This document shows, one piece after another, positions 37,983 through 46,666 of a stretch of 64,000 nucleotides of DNA. Numbering within the stretch: position 1 is the stretch's first letter; the number at the start of each line of letters is the position of its first letter. The stretch spans positions 1 to 64,000 of the forward strand of contig NZ_LDUG01000011.1 of the NCBI RefSeq assembly GCF_001530125.1, given 5' to 3'. Both the position numbers and the translations under genes were made by a program. The notes beneath the pieces are model-generated. The model did no database searches, had not been told where the DNA came from, and was given only the letters and a program-made list of their open reading frames with translations. This DNA is from Thiobacillus denitrificans. Its GTDB lineage: Bacteria; Pseudomonadota; Gammaproteobacteria; Burkholderiales; Thiobacillaceae.

Positions 37983-38789
37983 CTATTTCGATTGCGCAGC
38001 CAGCCTGTTGAGCACGTGCGCCGCCGCCCGCAGGCCGAAGGTCGCGGTGACGCACACGGACGAACCGAAACCGGCGCAGTTAAGTCCGTGCAGATGGGCG
38101 TCCTCCGGACGTTCGTAGCATACGCCGCCTTCGGCATTCGGATAGGTGAGCGGCTCGGTGGAGTACACGCAGTCGACACCAAATTTCTTTCCGGGATCGC
38201 GCGGGAAGCCATGTTCGCGGCGCAGGCGCGCGCGCACCTTGGACAGCAGGGGATCTTCGGTGGTGCGGGCGAGGTCGGCCAGTTGAACCCGGCCGGGGTC
38301 GGTCTGGCCGCCGGCGGCGCCGACGCAGACCAGCCTTATCCTGTTCCGGCGGCAGTGGGCGATCAGTGCGGCCTTGGCGCGGGCGCTGTCGATGGCATCC
38401 ACCACGTAATCGAAACGGTCCGCCAGCAGCGCGGCGAGATTCTCGGGGGTGAGAAATTCTTCCACACCGGTCATCCGGCACTGCGGGTTGATGGCATGGA
38501 TGCGCTGCGTCATGGCCAGCGTCTTGGATTTTCCGAGCTCGTGGGTCAGCGCATGAACCTGGCGGTTGATGTTGGACTCGGCCAGATGGTCAGGGTCGAT
38601 CAGGGTAAGTTGGCCGATGGCCGTGCGCGCCAGTGCCTCTGCGGTCCAGGCGCCGACGCCGCCGATGCCGATGACGCAGACATGTGACTGCTGAAAACGC
38701 TCGAAAGCCGCTGTGCCGTAAAGCCGGCGCACACCGCCAAAACGCCGCTCGAAATCGATCGCGTGTTCGCTGGGGAAGAGGTCAGTCAT
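37983..38789 (-). CDS. tcdA: tRNA threonylcarbamoyladenosine dehydratase
   Basis: A 268-residue E1-like enzyme that cyclises t6A37 of tRNA to ct6A. The nucleotide-binding motif is IGIGGVGAWTAEALARTAIG, followed by LIDPDHLAESNINRQ, RVQLADL and DPLLSKVRARLRREHG, the CsdL/TcdA signature. It is of typical length. It lies alone, with a 234-base spacer (37749-37982) before the PhnD-like gene in which I see no feature. Confidence 0.93.
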   Translation of the reverse strand: MTDLFPSEHAIDFERRFGGVRRLYGTAAFERFQQSHVCVIGIGGVGAWTAEALARTAIGQLTLIDPDHLAESNINRQVHALTHELGKSKTLAMTQRIHAINPQCRMTGVEEFLTPENLAALLADRFDYVVDAIDSARAKAALIAHCRRNRIRLVCVGAAGGQTDPGRVQLADLARTTEDPLLSKVRARLRREHGFPRDPGKKFGVDCVYSTEPLTYPNAEGGVCYERPEDAHLHGLNCAGFGSSVCVTATFGLRAAAHVLNRLAAQSK

Positions 38790-38842
38790 GGGTGGGGCCT
38801 GGAAGAAGGATTGTCGTCAAGGGGGCAGGCGACAGTTGGGCT

Positions 38843-39100
38843 TCAGGCGGATAGGGAGAGGGTGATGCGCGGCGCCAGGGTGTCGCGCAGCACTGCCATG
38901 GCGTCGCCGCTGCGATCGACCACGGTTACGCCGATCTGGATGCCATCCTTGCGACAGGCTTCCATCGCCGCACGGGCGATTTTTTCCGATGCTTCGACGG
39001 TGAGTCGGGGGATTTTGACGATGACGGGCACCTCTGCGGCAATCGCGGGAAAGGCAAGCAAGGTGGCGCAGCTTGCCGCGATCAGTGTAGGTTTGTGCAT
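38843..39100 (-). CDS. truncated GlcG/HbpS-type heme-binding protein, exported
   Basis: An 85-residue exported protein: signal peptide KPTLIAASCATLLAFPAIAA, then LTVEASEKIARAAMEACRKD and VTVVDRSGDAMAVLRDTLAP, the first half of the GlcG/HbpS (DUF336) fold. Family members run about 140-165 residues and continue with a second helix-strand set after this point; here the frame ends in LSLSA. AGGAGGA lies seven bases before the ATG at 39100, so it is likely expressed. It may be a remnant. Confidence 0.75.
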   Translation of the reverse strand: MHKPTLIAASCATLLAFPAIAAEVPVIVKIPRLTVEASEKIARAAMEACRKDGIQIGVTVVDRSGDAMAVLRDTLAPRITLSLSA

Positions 39101-39218
39101 GGATCTATCCTCCTGTTGGTTTGGTTTTGGTGATGCCATCCAGCATAGTGCAGGGCGGTTTCAAGCCCCAGGTTAAAAAAGGCTCTTTCATCGTTGTTTG
39201 TTGGTATTGGCCAGCGCT

Positions 39219-39409
39219 GTGGGAGGGGCGCCCTCGCCCCGATTTGCGCGCCGTCGCAACCTCCACGGCATCGGCTACAACAGCAGACCCCTGTGGGAGC
39301 GGCTTCAGCCGCGATGCGGGCGGTAGCCCGCAAAGGTAGCGTGGCGAGGCCTTGGCGAGCATTGCCCTTTGCGCCTTGCGGCGCATCGCGGCTGAAGCCG
39401 CTCCTACGG
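39219..39409. repeat. REP-like GC-rich palindromes
   Basis: GGAGCGGCTTCAGCCGCGAT (from 39296) and its exact reverse complement (to 39404) form a 23-bp inverted pair; each half is itself a palindrome of the GTAGGAGCGGCTTCAGCCGC type common in proteobacteria. A diverged third unit, GTGGGAGGGGCGCCCTCGCC, lies at 39219. The 485-base region 39101-39585 holds no gene; its other content is the dnaJ terminator. Confidence 0.75.
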
Positions 39410-39492
39410 CGGCGCCTACGGGAGGCCGAAGGATAGGCGCCTCATCAGAGGGGACAAGACATGACTTCAACAACTAACAGTGACATAGCCTT

Positions 39493-39515
39493 AAAAAAAT
39501 CGCGGCCCAGCCGCG
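39493..39515 (-). terminator. Rho-independent terminator after dnaJ
   Basis: On the minus strand CGCGGC, loop TGG, GCCGCG is followed by ATTTTTTT (39499-39493). It lies 70 bases beyond the dnaJ stop and would end the grpE-dnaK-dnaJ transcript. Confidence 0.85.
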
Positions 39516-39585
39516 AACAGACAGTCCGTGCACGACACGACTTTCCCCCACCGGCGCCGGTTTTAAAAGGCGCGAGTCCTGAGAC

Positions 39586-40701
39586 TTACTGCACGAAAAA
39601 CGCTTTGACCTTGTCCATGAACGACTGCGCACGCGGATTGTTGTTTCGTCCCGGGCTCAGCGCTTCGAGTTCACGCAACAGTTCGCGCTGACGCTCGGAG
39701 AGGTTGACCGGCGTTTCAACCAGCATGTGGCACAGCAGATCGCCGGGCGCATGGCTGCGCACGCCCTTGATGCCCTTGCCGCGCAGACGGAATACCTTGC
39801 CAGACTGCGTTTCGGCCGGAATCTTGATCTTGGCGTGGCCGTCCAGGGTTGGAATTTCGACCTCGCCGCCGAGCGCGACGGTGGCAAAGCTGACCGGCAT
39901 TTCGCAATGCAGGTCGTCGCCGTCGCGCTTGAACACCGGGTGCTCTTTGAGGTGGATCACCACAAAAAGGTCACCCGACGGGCCGCCGTTAATCCCGGCT
40001 TCGCCTTCACCGGCGAGGCGGATTCGATCGCCGCTGTCGACCCCGGCGGGAATCTTGACCGACAGGGTCTTGTGCTTCTTGACGCGGCCTTCGCCGTGGC
40101 AGGCAGTGCAGGGATCGGCCACCATCTTGCCGGTGCCGCTGCAGCGCGGGCAGGTCTGCTGCACCGAGAAAAAGCCTTGCTGGATGCGCACCTGGCCATG
40201 TCCACCGCAGGTGGTGCAGATCGTCGGCGAGGTGCCGGGCTTGGCGCCGCTGCCGTGGCACACGCCGCATTCTTCCAGCGAGGGGATGCGGATCTTGGTT
40301 TCGGTGCCGCGCGCGGCTTCTTCCAGCCCGATTTCCAGGTTGTAGCGCAGGTCGGCACCGCGATACACACGGTCGCGGCGACCGCCACCGCCCCCACCGA
40401 AAATATCGCCGAAGATGTCCGAAAAGGCATCGGAAAAGCCAGCGCCGCTGTGGCCGCCGCCCATGCCGGCCTGCTGGTCGATGCCGGCGTGGCCGAACTG
40501 GTCGTAGGCGGCGCGCTTGTCCGAGTCGGACAGGATTTCGTAGGCCTGCTTGGCTTCCTTGAATTTCTCCTCCGCGCCCTTGTCGTCCGGGTTGCGGTCA
40601 GGATGGTGCTTCATGGCCTGCTTGCGGTAGGCCTTCTTGATTTCTTCGTCCGAGGCGTTTTTGGCGACGCCGAGGACTTCGTAATAGTCGCGTTTGGACA
40701 T
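39586..40701 (-). CDS. dnaJ: chaperone DnaJ
   Basis: A 371-residue type I J-protein. The J domain carries the HPD motif ([10 protein letters not shown]), then a Gly-rich linker ([11 protein letters not shown]), four zinc motifs ([32 protein letters not shown]), and C-terminal substrate-binding domains. It stimulates DnaK ATPase. It is the last gene of grpE-dnaK-dnaJ and is separated from dnaK by a repeat spacer. Confidence 0.98.
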   Translation of the reverse strand: MSKRDYYEVLGVAKNASDEEIKKAYRKQAMKHHPDRNPDDKGAEEKFKEAKQAYEILSDSDKRAAYDQFGHAGIDQQAGMGGGHSGAGFSDAFSDIFGDIFGGGGGGRRDRVYRGADLRYNLEIGLEEAARGTETKIRIPSLEECGVCHGSGAKPGTSPTICTTCGGHGQVRIQQGFFSVQQTCPRCSGTGKMVADPCTACHGEGRVKKHKTLSVKIPAGVDSGDRIRLAGEGEAGINGGPSGDLFVVIHLKEHPVFKRDGDDLHCEMPVSFATVALGGEVEIPTLDGHAKIKIPAETQSGKVFRLRGKGIKGVRSHAPGDLLCHMLVETPVNLSERQRELLRELEALSPGRNNNPRAQSFMDKVKAFFVQ

Positions 40702-40707
40702 GTGAAT

Positions 40708-40816
40708 GAGTCGAGAGTCGAGAGCGGTGAGTCGAGAGCGGGGTGAGGGAGCGCGAGCGTTAGAGCGAAGAAGCCGAGAGGGCTTTCACCACTCTCGGCT
40801 CTTCACTCTCCACTCT
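40708..40816. repeat. GAGTCGAGAG repeats and hairpin between dnaK and dnaJ
   Basis: GAGTCGAGAG occurs at 40708, 40715 (overlapping) and 40729. AGCCGAGAG (40772-40780) pairs with CTCTCGGCT (40792-40800), and a further CTCTCGGC lies near 40813. The spacer of 124 bases is unusual inside this operon and could act as an mRNA processing or partial-termination site; that is inference. Confidence 0.6.
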
Positions 40817-40825
40817 CGGCTGCCT

Positions 40826-42742
40826 TTACTTGTCCTTCACCTCTTCAAACTCGGCATCCACCACGTTGTCGTCCGCCGCCTGGCTGCCTGTGTCTGCCGA
40901 CGCACCCGGCTGCGCCTGGGCTTGCTCGGTTTTATACATCTGCTCGGCGAGCTTGTGGCTGGCGGTGGCGAGCGCATTGGTCTTCGCCTCGATGGTGTCC
41001 TTGTCACCTTCGTGCACAGCGTCTTCCGTTTCTTTCAACGCGGTTTCGATCGCAGCCTTTTCCTCGGCCGAGACCTTGTCGCCGTATTCGGCCAGCGATT
41101 TCTTCACCGAGTGAATCATGCTGTCGGCTGCGTTGCGCGCAGTCGCGAGCTCGACGGCCTTGTGGTCCTCGACTGCGTTGGCTTCGGCGTCTTTCACCAT
41201 GCGCTGGATTTCTTCCTCGCTCAGACCGGAGCTGGCCTGGATGCGGATCTTGTTTTCCTTGCCAGAAGCCTTGTCCTTGGCCGACACATGCAGGATGCCG
41301 TTGGCGTCGATGTCGAAGGTGACCTCGATCTGCGGCATGCCGCGCGGCGCCGGCGGAATCTCGGACAGGTTGAACTGCCCCAGGCTCTTGTTACCGGATG
41401 CGATTTCGCGCTCGCCCTGCAGCACATGCACCGTCACCGCGCTCTGGTTATCGTCGGCGGTTGAGAACACCTGCGAAGCCTTGGTCGGGATCGTGGTGTT
41501 CTTCGGGATCAGCTTGGTCATCACGCCGCCCAGGGTTTCGATGCCCAGGGAGAGTGGCGTGACGTCGAGCAGCAGCACGTCCTTCACTTCGCCCTGCAGC
41601 ACGCCGCCCTGGATCGCGGCGCCAACCGCCACCGCTTCGTCCGGGTTGACGTCACGGCGCGGATCCTTGCCGAAGAAGTCCTTCACCGCGTCCATCACCT
41701 TGGGCATGCGGGTCTGGCCGCCGACCAGGATGACATCGTCGATCTGCGAGGTGGTGAGGCCGGCATCCTTCAGCGCTATCTTGCACGGCTCGATGGTGCG
41801 GGTGATCAACTCCTCAACCAGGCTTTCGAACTTGGCGCGGGTGATCTTGACCGCCAGGTGCTTGGGCCCGGAGGCATCCGCCGTGATGTAGGGCAGGTTG
41901 ACTTCGGTCTGCTGCGCAGACGACAGCTCGATCTTGGCCTTCTCGGCGGCTTCCTTCAGGCGCTGCAGCGCGAGTACGTCCTTCTTCAGGTCGACGCCCT
42001 GTTCCTTCTTGAATTCTTCGGCGATGTAGTCGATCAGACGCTGGTCGAAGTCTTCGCCGCCGAGGAAGGTGTCGCCGTTGGTCGACAACACTTCGAACTG
42101 GTGCTCTCCGTCCATCTCGGTAATCTCGATGATGGAAATATCGAAGGTGCCGCCGCCGAGGTCATACACGGCAATCTTGCGGTCGCCTTCTTTCTTGTCC
42201 ATGCCGAAGGCCAGCGCGGCCGCGGTCGGCTCGTTGATGATGCGCTTGACTTCCAGCCCGGCGATGCGGCCAGCGTCCTTGGTGGCCTGGCGCTGGCTGT
42301 CGTTGAAGTAGGCCGGTACCGTGATGACCGCTTCGGTCACTTCCTCGCCGAGGTAGTCCTCAGCGGTTTTCTTCATCTTGCGCAGGGTTTCGGCCGACAC
42401 CTGCTGCGCAGCCATTTTCTGGCCGCGCACTTCCACCCAGGCATCGCCGTTGTCGGCCTTGACGATCTTGTAGGGCATCAGGCTGATGTCCTTTTGCACT
42501 TCCTTCTCATCGAAGCGGCGGCCGATCAGGCGCTTTACCGCATACAGGGTGTTCTTCGCGTTGGTGACGGCCTGGCGTTTGGCGGGCGCGCCGACCAGGA
42601 TTTCGCCGTCCTCGGTATAGGCGACGACGGACGGCGTGGTGCGGGTGCCCTCGGCATTCTCGATCACCTTCGGCTTGCCGTTTTCCATCACCGCCACGCA
42701 GGAGTTGGTGGTACCCAGGTCAATGCCAATAATGCGTCCCAT
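40826..42742 (-). CDS. dnaK: chaperone DnaK (Hsp70)
   Basis: A 638-residue Hsp70. [18 protein letters not shown] opens the ATPase domain; [16 protein letters not shown] and [13 protein letters not shown] are the phosphate 2 and adenosine motifs. The substrate-binding domain follows from about 390 and the helical lid ends in an acidic EFEEVKDK tail. Length and sequence are typical of betaproteobacteria. Confidence 0.99.
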   Translation of the reverse strand: MGRIIGIDLGTTNSCVAVMENGKPKVIENAEGTRTTPSVVAYTEDGEILVGAPAKRQAVTNAKNTLYAVKRLIGRRFDEKEVQKDISLMPYKIVKADNGDAWVEVRGQKMAAQQVSAETLRKMKKTAEDYLGEEVTEAVITVPAYFNDSQRQATKDAGRIAGLEVKRIINEPTAAALAFGMDKKEGDRKIAVYDLGGGTFDISIIEITEMDGEHQFEVLSTNGDTFLGGEDFDQRLIDYIAEEFKKEQGVDLKKDVLALQRLKEAAEKAKIELSSAQQTEVNLPYITADASGPKHLAVKITRAKFESLVEELITRTIEPCKIALKDAGLTTSQIDDVILVGGQTRMPKVMDAVKDFFGKDPRRDVNPDEAVAVGAAIQGGVLQGEVKDVLLLDVTPLSLGIETLGGVMTKLIPKNTTIPTKASQVFSTADDNQSAVTVHVLQGEREIASGNKSLGQFNLSEIPPAPRGMPQIEVTFDIDANGILHVSAKDKASGKENKIRIQASSGLSEEEIQRMVKDAEANAVEDHKAVELATARNAADSMIHSVKKSLAEYGDKVSAEEKAAIETALKETEDAVHEGDKDTIEAKTNALATASHKLAEQMYKTEQAQAQPGASADTGSQAADDNVVDAEFEEVKDK

Positions 42743-42831
42743 GATGCGTTCCTTCTAAAAAGATTGAATTGATTGAAATGTGGGGGAGGTCGGGCTTAAT
42801 TCAAGGTCGGGCTTTACTCAAGACAGTGCGC

Positions 42832-43356
42832 TCAAGCGTCCTTGCCCTTGGCGACCATCACCAGCGCCGGCCGCAGCGTGCGCTCGTTGAGGCGGTAGCC
42901 TTTTTGCAGCACCGTCACCACCGTGTTGGCCGGCTGGTCGGACTCGACCACCTGGATCGCCTGATGCTGGTGCGGATCGAACTTCTCACCCAGCGGATCG
43001 ATGTCGTTCAGGTTGAACTTGGCGAAGGCGGCCGCCAGCTGCTTCAGGGTCAGCTCGGCGCCGTCCTTCATGTTCTCCACGCTCGGCGACTCGGCCGCCA
43101 GCGCCGCCTCCAGGCTGTCCTTCACCGCCAGCAGCTCGCTGGCGAAGTTATCCACTGCGAACTTGCGCGCGCGGTCGACGTCTTCCGCCGCGCGACGGCG
43201 CATGTTCTCGGTTTCCGCCTTGGCGCGCAGCCAAGCGTCGTGATGCTCGGCCGCCTGGAGCTCGGCTGCTTTCAGCAGCGCTTCCAGGCTCGGCATGGTT
43301 TCCTTCTCGGCGTGGGTTTCGGCCGTGTTCGTGTCGGTTTTGAGTTCGTCCTGCAT
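42832..43356 (-). CDS. grpE: nucleotide exchange factor GrpE
   Basis: A 174-residue DnaK exchange factor: a long N-terminal coiled coil ([20 protein letters not shown]), the family signature near [15 protein letters not shown], and a beta domain with [20 protein letters not shown] chose the ATG at 43356, with GGGAG upstream; an upstream extension to 43410 runs through the promoter. It is the first gene of the heat-shock operon. Confidence 0.95.
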   Translation of the reverse strand: MQDELKTDTNTAETHAEKETMPSLEALLKAAELQAAEHHDAWLRAKAETENMRRRAAEDVDRARKFAVDNFASELLAVKDSLEAALAAESPSVENMKDGAELTLKQLAAAFAKFNLNDIDPLGEKFDPHQHQAIQVVESDQPANTVVTVLQKGYRLNERTLRPALVMVAKGKDA

Positions 43357-43384
43357 ATGTGCTCCCAATTGGCTCTCGCGAAAA

Positions 43385-43411
43385 CTTTGGGGCGGGAGGC
43401 GGGTTTTCAAG
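43385..43411 (-). promoter_or_regulatory. sigma-32 (RpoH) promoter of grpE-dnaK-dnaJ
   Basis: On the minus strand CTTGAAA (43411-43405), 12 bases, then CCCCAAAG (43392-43385). The consensus is CTTGAAA, 11-16 bases, CCCCATNT. It lies about 30 bases before the grpE start codon. No CIRCE (HrcA) inverted repeat is visible, so control by RpoH alone is likely. Confidence 0.85.
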
Positions 43412-43502
43412 CCCCCGAATCAAATAAGGGGATAGGCCATCCAGAAAGACGGAATAAAGCGGCGCGCATGGCCGTCATGCTTCCATACAGGAGGGAAAAA
43501 CC

Positions 43503-44318
43503 GTGGAACGATCCGTATCAAGGGCATCAGGCCTGGTTCTGGCTGCCATGGCGATGCTTTGTGCGTCCCTCGCCTAGGCAGCGTTTCAGACCCGGGAGGA
43601 GGCGCTCACCGCACTGGCGCAATATGACCACCTGATCGCCGCGGCACCTGGCGTGGCCGTGTTCTACACGCGGCGCGGGGATGCCTGCTATGCCCTGAGC
43701 GATTTGCACGGGGCCGTGGAAAACTACACGGCCGCCATCCGGCTGGACGATCGTCAGGACGATGCCTATTTCGGGCGGGGCATGGCCCTGGGCCGTCTGG
43801 GCCGGGTGGATGAGGGCATTGCCGACCTTGACGTCTATGTCCAGCGCCATCCGGACAGTTCCGTGGCCCATACCAAGCGGGGCGTGCGCAACATCTGGCG
43901 CAACAATCTGGCAGAGGCCGAGCGTGACCTCACCCGTGCGATCGAACTGGACCCGGACAATGCGGAAGCCCACGATGACCTGGGGGTCGTATATGCCAAG
44001 CACAATCGCATCACCCTGGCGGCCAGGCACTTTGCCACGGCAATCCGCATCGACCCCAGCTACCAGAAGGCCTACCACAACCTGGCCATCTGCTTTCACC
44101 TGAGGGGCCAGCCCATGGAAGCGCTGGAGATCGTCGATGCAGGCCTCCAGCTCGACCCCGACAGCCGGGATTCGCTGTTGCTGAAATCGACCGTCCTGCA
44201 TGCGCTGGGGCGGAAGGATGAGGCAAGCGCCATCGCCGAACATGCCGAATTCCTGCCCGAGAGCAACTGGTCCGAGCGGAGCGAAATCGGCGTCGCTTCA
44301 AAACAGGGAGAACGATGA
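43503..44318 (+). pseudogene. exported TPR protein with in-frame amber codon
   Basis: GTG at 43503 with AGGAGGG upstream opens a 24-codon signal peptide (VLAAMAMLCASLA), then TAG at 43575-43577, then the same frame continues AAFQTREEALTALAQYDHL to the end at 44318. The open part holds at least four TPR units (for example AVENYTAAIRLDDRQDDAYF and ARHFATAIRIDPSYQKAYHN). CAG instead of TAG would give a normal signal-peptidase junction. As it stands only an internal GTG such as 43653 (221 residues) could yield protein, without export. It overlaps the next gene. Confidence 0.75.
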
Positions 44319-44365
44319 TGATGCGGGTTTTTCCGTTTGTCGCGCGCCATGCTGGAGGCATCGCA

Positions 44366-44953
44366 ATGAAGTGCTGGTTGACCGTGTTGGGCCTATGCCT
44401 TGCCCTGGCGGCGCATGCGGCGCCGTCTCGTCCGGAATTTCATCGCGCGGTGTACGCCCTGCATGCGCAGCAGATCGCCCAGCATACGGTCCGGACCGAG
44501 GAAACGACCGGGGAATACCTGGGCGTCGCCGCTGCCGGCTATCGCTACCGCATTACAAGCTATTACGAAGCGGAAACGGGGCGGCTGCTGTCGCGGATAC
44601 AGCGGGATGCCATGGTGCCCGAGGCGATTCATATCGCCGAGGTGAATGTTTACGACGCTCATGGCAGGCTGGTACGGGATTTCTTTTCCAGCGCGCCGCC
44701 GTGGAAACCGATCCACCCGTCGCACGCGTACATCAACCTGCATCACTACAATGGCCGCCTGCACAGCTTTCGCCAGCATGAGCTTGATGGGGAGGTGAAT
44801 TACGAGTTTTGTGAGGGTGTACAGGAAGGCAGACCTGTCCGCATTGCGCTGGACTGGGACAGCATAAATGGGAAAGCCAATGCTTCACCCGAATACCGGG
44901 CGTGTTTTGACGGCATGAGCAAGGATTGGGCCCAGTACATTGCACCGCACTAA
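44366..44953 (+). CDS. exported hypothetical protein
   Basis: A 195-residue protein of unknown function with signal peptide MKCWLTVLGLCLALAAHAA. The mature part is rich in His and Tyr (IHPSHAYINLHHYNGRLHSF) and has one Cys in each of EFCEGVQ and YRACFDG that could pair. I chose ATG at 44366, with GGAGG eight bases upstream; ATG at 44315 in the same frame overlaps the TPR stop and would add 17 residues. It probably worked with the TPR gene. Confidence 0.65.
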   Translation: MKCWLTVLGLCLALAAHAAPSRPEFHRAVYALHAQQIAQHTVRTEETTGEYLGVAAAGYRYRITSYYEAETGRLLSRIQRDAMVPEAIHIAEVNVYDAHGRLVRDFFSSAPPWKPIHPSHAYINLHHYNGRLHSFRQHELDGEVNYEFCEGVQEGRPVRIALDWDSINGKANASPEYRACFDGMSKDWAQYIAPH

Positions 44954-45063
44954 TGCTGCCATGGAAAGATGCTTCATAAGCGCCTTGGGCGCCGCAATTC
45001 CTGGTTTGCGGCGGTCGTTCAATTTGCCTTAAACCCACCTCTCGATTAGAATGCGGCGCTCCC

Positions 45064-45154
45064 GGAGAGGTGGATGAGCGGCTTAAGTCGCACGCCTGGA
45101 AAGCGTGTTTAGGATAATATCCTAACGCGGGTTCGAATCCCGCCCTCTCCGCCA
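45064..45154 (+). tRNA. tRNA-Ser (GGA)
   Basis: A 91-base class II tRNA with encoded CCA. Acceptor GGAGAGG pairs with CCTCTCC, the anticodon loop is CTGGAAA (GGA), the long variable arm is TAGGATAATATCCTA, and the T-arm contains GGTTCGAATCC. It lies between the exported protein and glycosyltransferase genes. No integrase is next to it. Confidence 0.97.
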
Positions 45155-45181
45155 AACACACTACCGACCGCACAACGCGCA

Positions 45182-45931
45182 ATGCCAAAATATGCCTACC
45201 ACGGCAGGCTGTCCGTGGTTGTCCCCGTCAAGAACGAGCAGGACAACGTCGAGCCGCTGGTGCGCGAAATCGCCGCAGCGCTGTCCGGCAACACCACGTT
45301 CGAAATTATCTACATCAACGACGGCAGCACCGATGCCACCCAGGCACGGTTGCAGGCGCTGAAGGCCGAATTCCCGATGCTGCGGGTGATCCGCCACCGC
45401 GAATCGTGCGGGCAGAGCCGCGCGGTAACGACCGGGGTGAGCGCGGCGCGCTACGAGTGGATCGCCACCCTCGACGGCGACGGCCAGAACGACCCGGCCG
45501 ACATCCCGGCGCTGCTGGCCCAACTGACCAACCCGGCGCAGCCCGCCAACCTCGAATTGCTGGGGGGCTGGCGTGCCCGGCGCAACGACACCTTTCTGCG
45601 CCGCCTGTCGTCCAAAATCGCCAACGGCGTGCGCTCGCGCATGCTGCGTGACAACACCCCGGACACCGGCTGCGGCCTCAAGCTATTCGCCTGCGAAACC
45701 TTCCTGCGGCTGCCCAACTTCGATCACATGCATCGCTTCCTGCCGGCGCTGGTGATGCGTAACGGCGGCGCCGTGGTGTCGGTTCCGGTGCACCACCGCG
45801 CGCGCGAACGCGGCACCTCCAAATACGGTGTGCACAACCGGTTGTGGGTTGGAATTGTCGACCTGTTCGGCGTCGCCTGGTTGCAGCGGCGAGTGCGCCT
45901 GCCGCTGATCGAGCCCGATTCCGACCTCTAA
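45182..45931 (+). CDS. family 2 glycosyltransferase (DPM1/ArnC-like)
   Basis: A 249-residue GT-A enzyme without the C-terminal membrane helices of ArnC. Motifs: LSVVVPVKNEQDNV, INDGSTDATQ, LDGDGQNDPADI (DxD-type) and GCGLKLFACETFL, then HRARERGTSKYG. It likely moves a sugar from a nucleotide donor to a polyprenyl phosphate. With the next two genes it forms a lipid-linked sugar cassette, the GT39 enzyme using the product; the acceptor is unknown. Confidence 0.88.
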   Translation: MPKYAYHGRLSVVVPVKNEQDNVEPLVREIAAALSGNTTFEIIYINDGSTDATQARLQALKAEFPMLRVIRHRESCGQSRAVTTGVSAARYEWIATLDGDGQNDPADIPALLAQLTNPAQPANLELLGGWRARRNDTFLRRLSSKIANGVRSRMLRDNTPDTGCGLKLFACETFLRLPNFDHMHRFLPALVMRNGGAVVSVPVHHRARERGTSKYGVHNRLWVGIVDLFGVAWLQRRVRLPLIEPDSDL

Positions 45932-45946
45932 ACGAATGCGGTCTGG

Positions 45947-46666
45947 ATGAAAGCGCGCGTCATCCTCAAAGGCTTGGCGCTGATGTTGAGCCTGACGCTG
46001 CTGGGCTATCTGTTCAATGCAAGCGATCTGGGCAGCAGCGTCAACGAGGCCTGGATCGATGCGCGGGTGCGTGGCCACGGCGTCAACGGCGCCTTGCTGT
46101 TTCTGCTGATGGGCGGGCTGTTTACCGCCATCGGCCTGCCGCGCCAGATCATCGCGTTTCTCGGCGGTTATGCCTTCAGCGTCGGGCTGGGTACGCTGCT
46201 CGGTGCACTGGCGGCGTTGCTGGGCTGCATGCTGAGCTTTGCCTACGCGCGCTTCTTCGGCCAGGGCCTCTTGCGCGCGCGGCTGGGCGAACGCGCCGGG
46301 CGCTTCGACCGTTTCATTCACGATCATCCTTTTCCCATGACGGTGCTGATCCGGCTGCTGCCGGTAGGCAGCAATCTGCTGACCAATCTGGCCGCCGGCA
46401 TTTCCAGCATCCGGTCAGTCCATTTCTTTTCCGGCACGCTGCTAGGCTATCTGCCGCAGGCGCTGGTGTTCGCCCTGGTCGGCAGCGGCGTTCACATCGC
46501 GCCGATGCTCAAAATCGCGCTGGCCATCGGCCTGTTTGTGATCTCCGGCGCACTCGGCGCTTATCTTTATCACCGTTTCCGACACGGCCAGAGCCTCGAT
46601 CCGCAGATCGATGCCGCGCTGGACGAAACAGAACCTTCACCCCATGAACCTACAACAAAGTCCTGA
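45947..46666 (+). CDS. TVP38/TMEM64-family membrane protein (VTT domain)
   Basis: A 239-residue polytopic protein of the DedA/VTT group with helices near 8-26, 50-70, 75-100, 105-125, 165-190 and 200-220. The family GxxxG-rich re-entrant region is at AFLGGYAFSVGLGTLLGALA, and the Arg-containing motif at RLLPVGSNLLTNLAAGI. VTT proteins scramble or flip lipids, including undecaprenyl phosphate in some cases, which suits a position between two lipid-linked glycosyltransferases. Confidence 0.85.
   Translation: MKARVILKGLALMLSLTLLGYLFNASDLGSSVNEAWIDARVRGHGVNGALLFLLMGGLFTAIGLPRQIIAFLGGYAFSVGLGTLLGALAALLGCMLSFAYARFFGQGLLRARLGERAGRFDRFIHDHPFPMTVLIRLLPVGSNLLTNLAAGISSIRSVHFFSGTLLGYLPQALVFALVGSGVHIAPMLKIALAIGLFVISGALGAYLYHRFRHGQSLDPQIDAALDETEPSPHEPTTKS

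Noticed and set aside
43357..43502. CIRCE element for HrcA control of the heat-shock operon
   Set aside because: No TTAGCACTC-N9-GAGTGCTAA repeat is present; a sigma-32 promoter explains the region.
45064..45154. tRNA-Ser as an integration site
   Set aside because: No integrase or duplicated 3' end lies nearby, and the flanking genes look like chromosomal genes.
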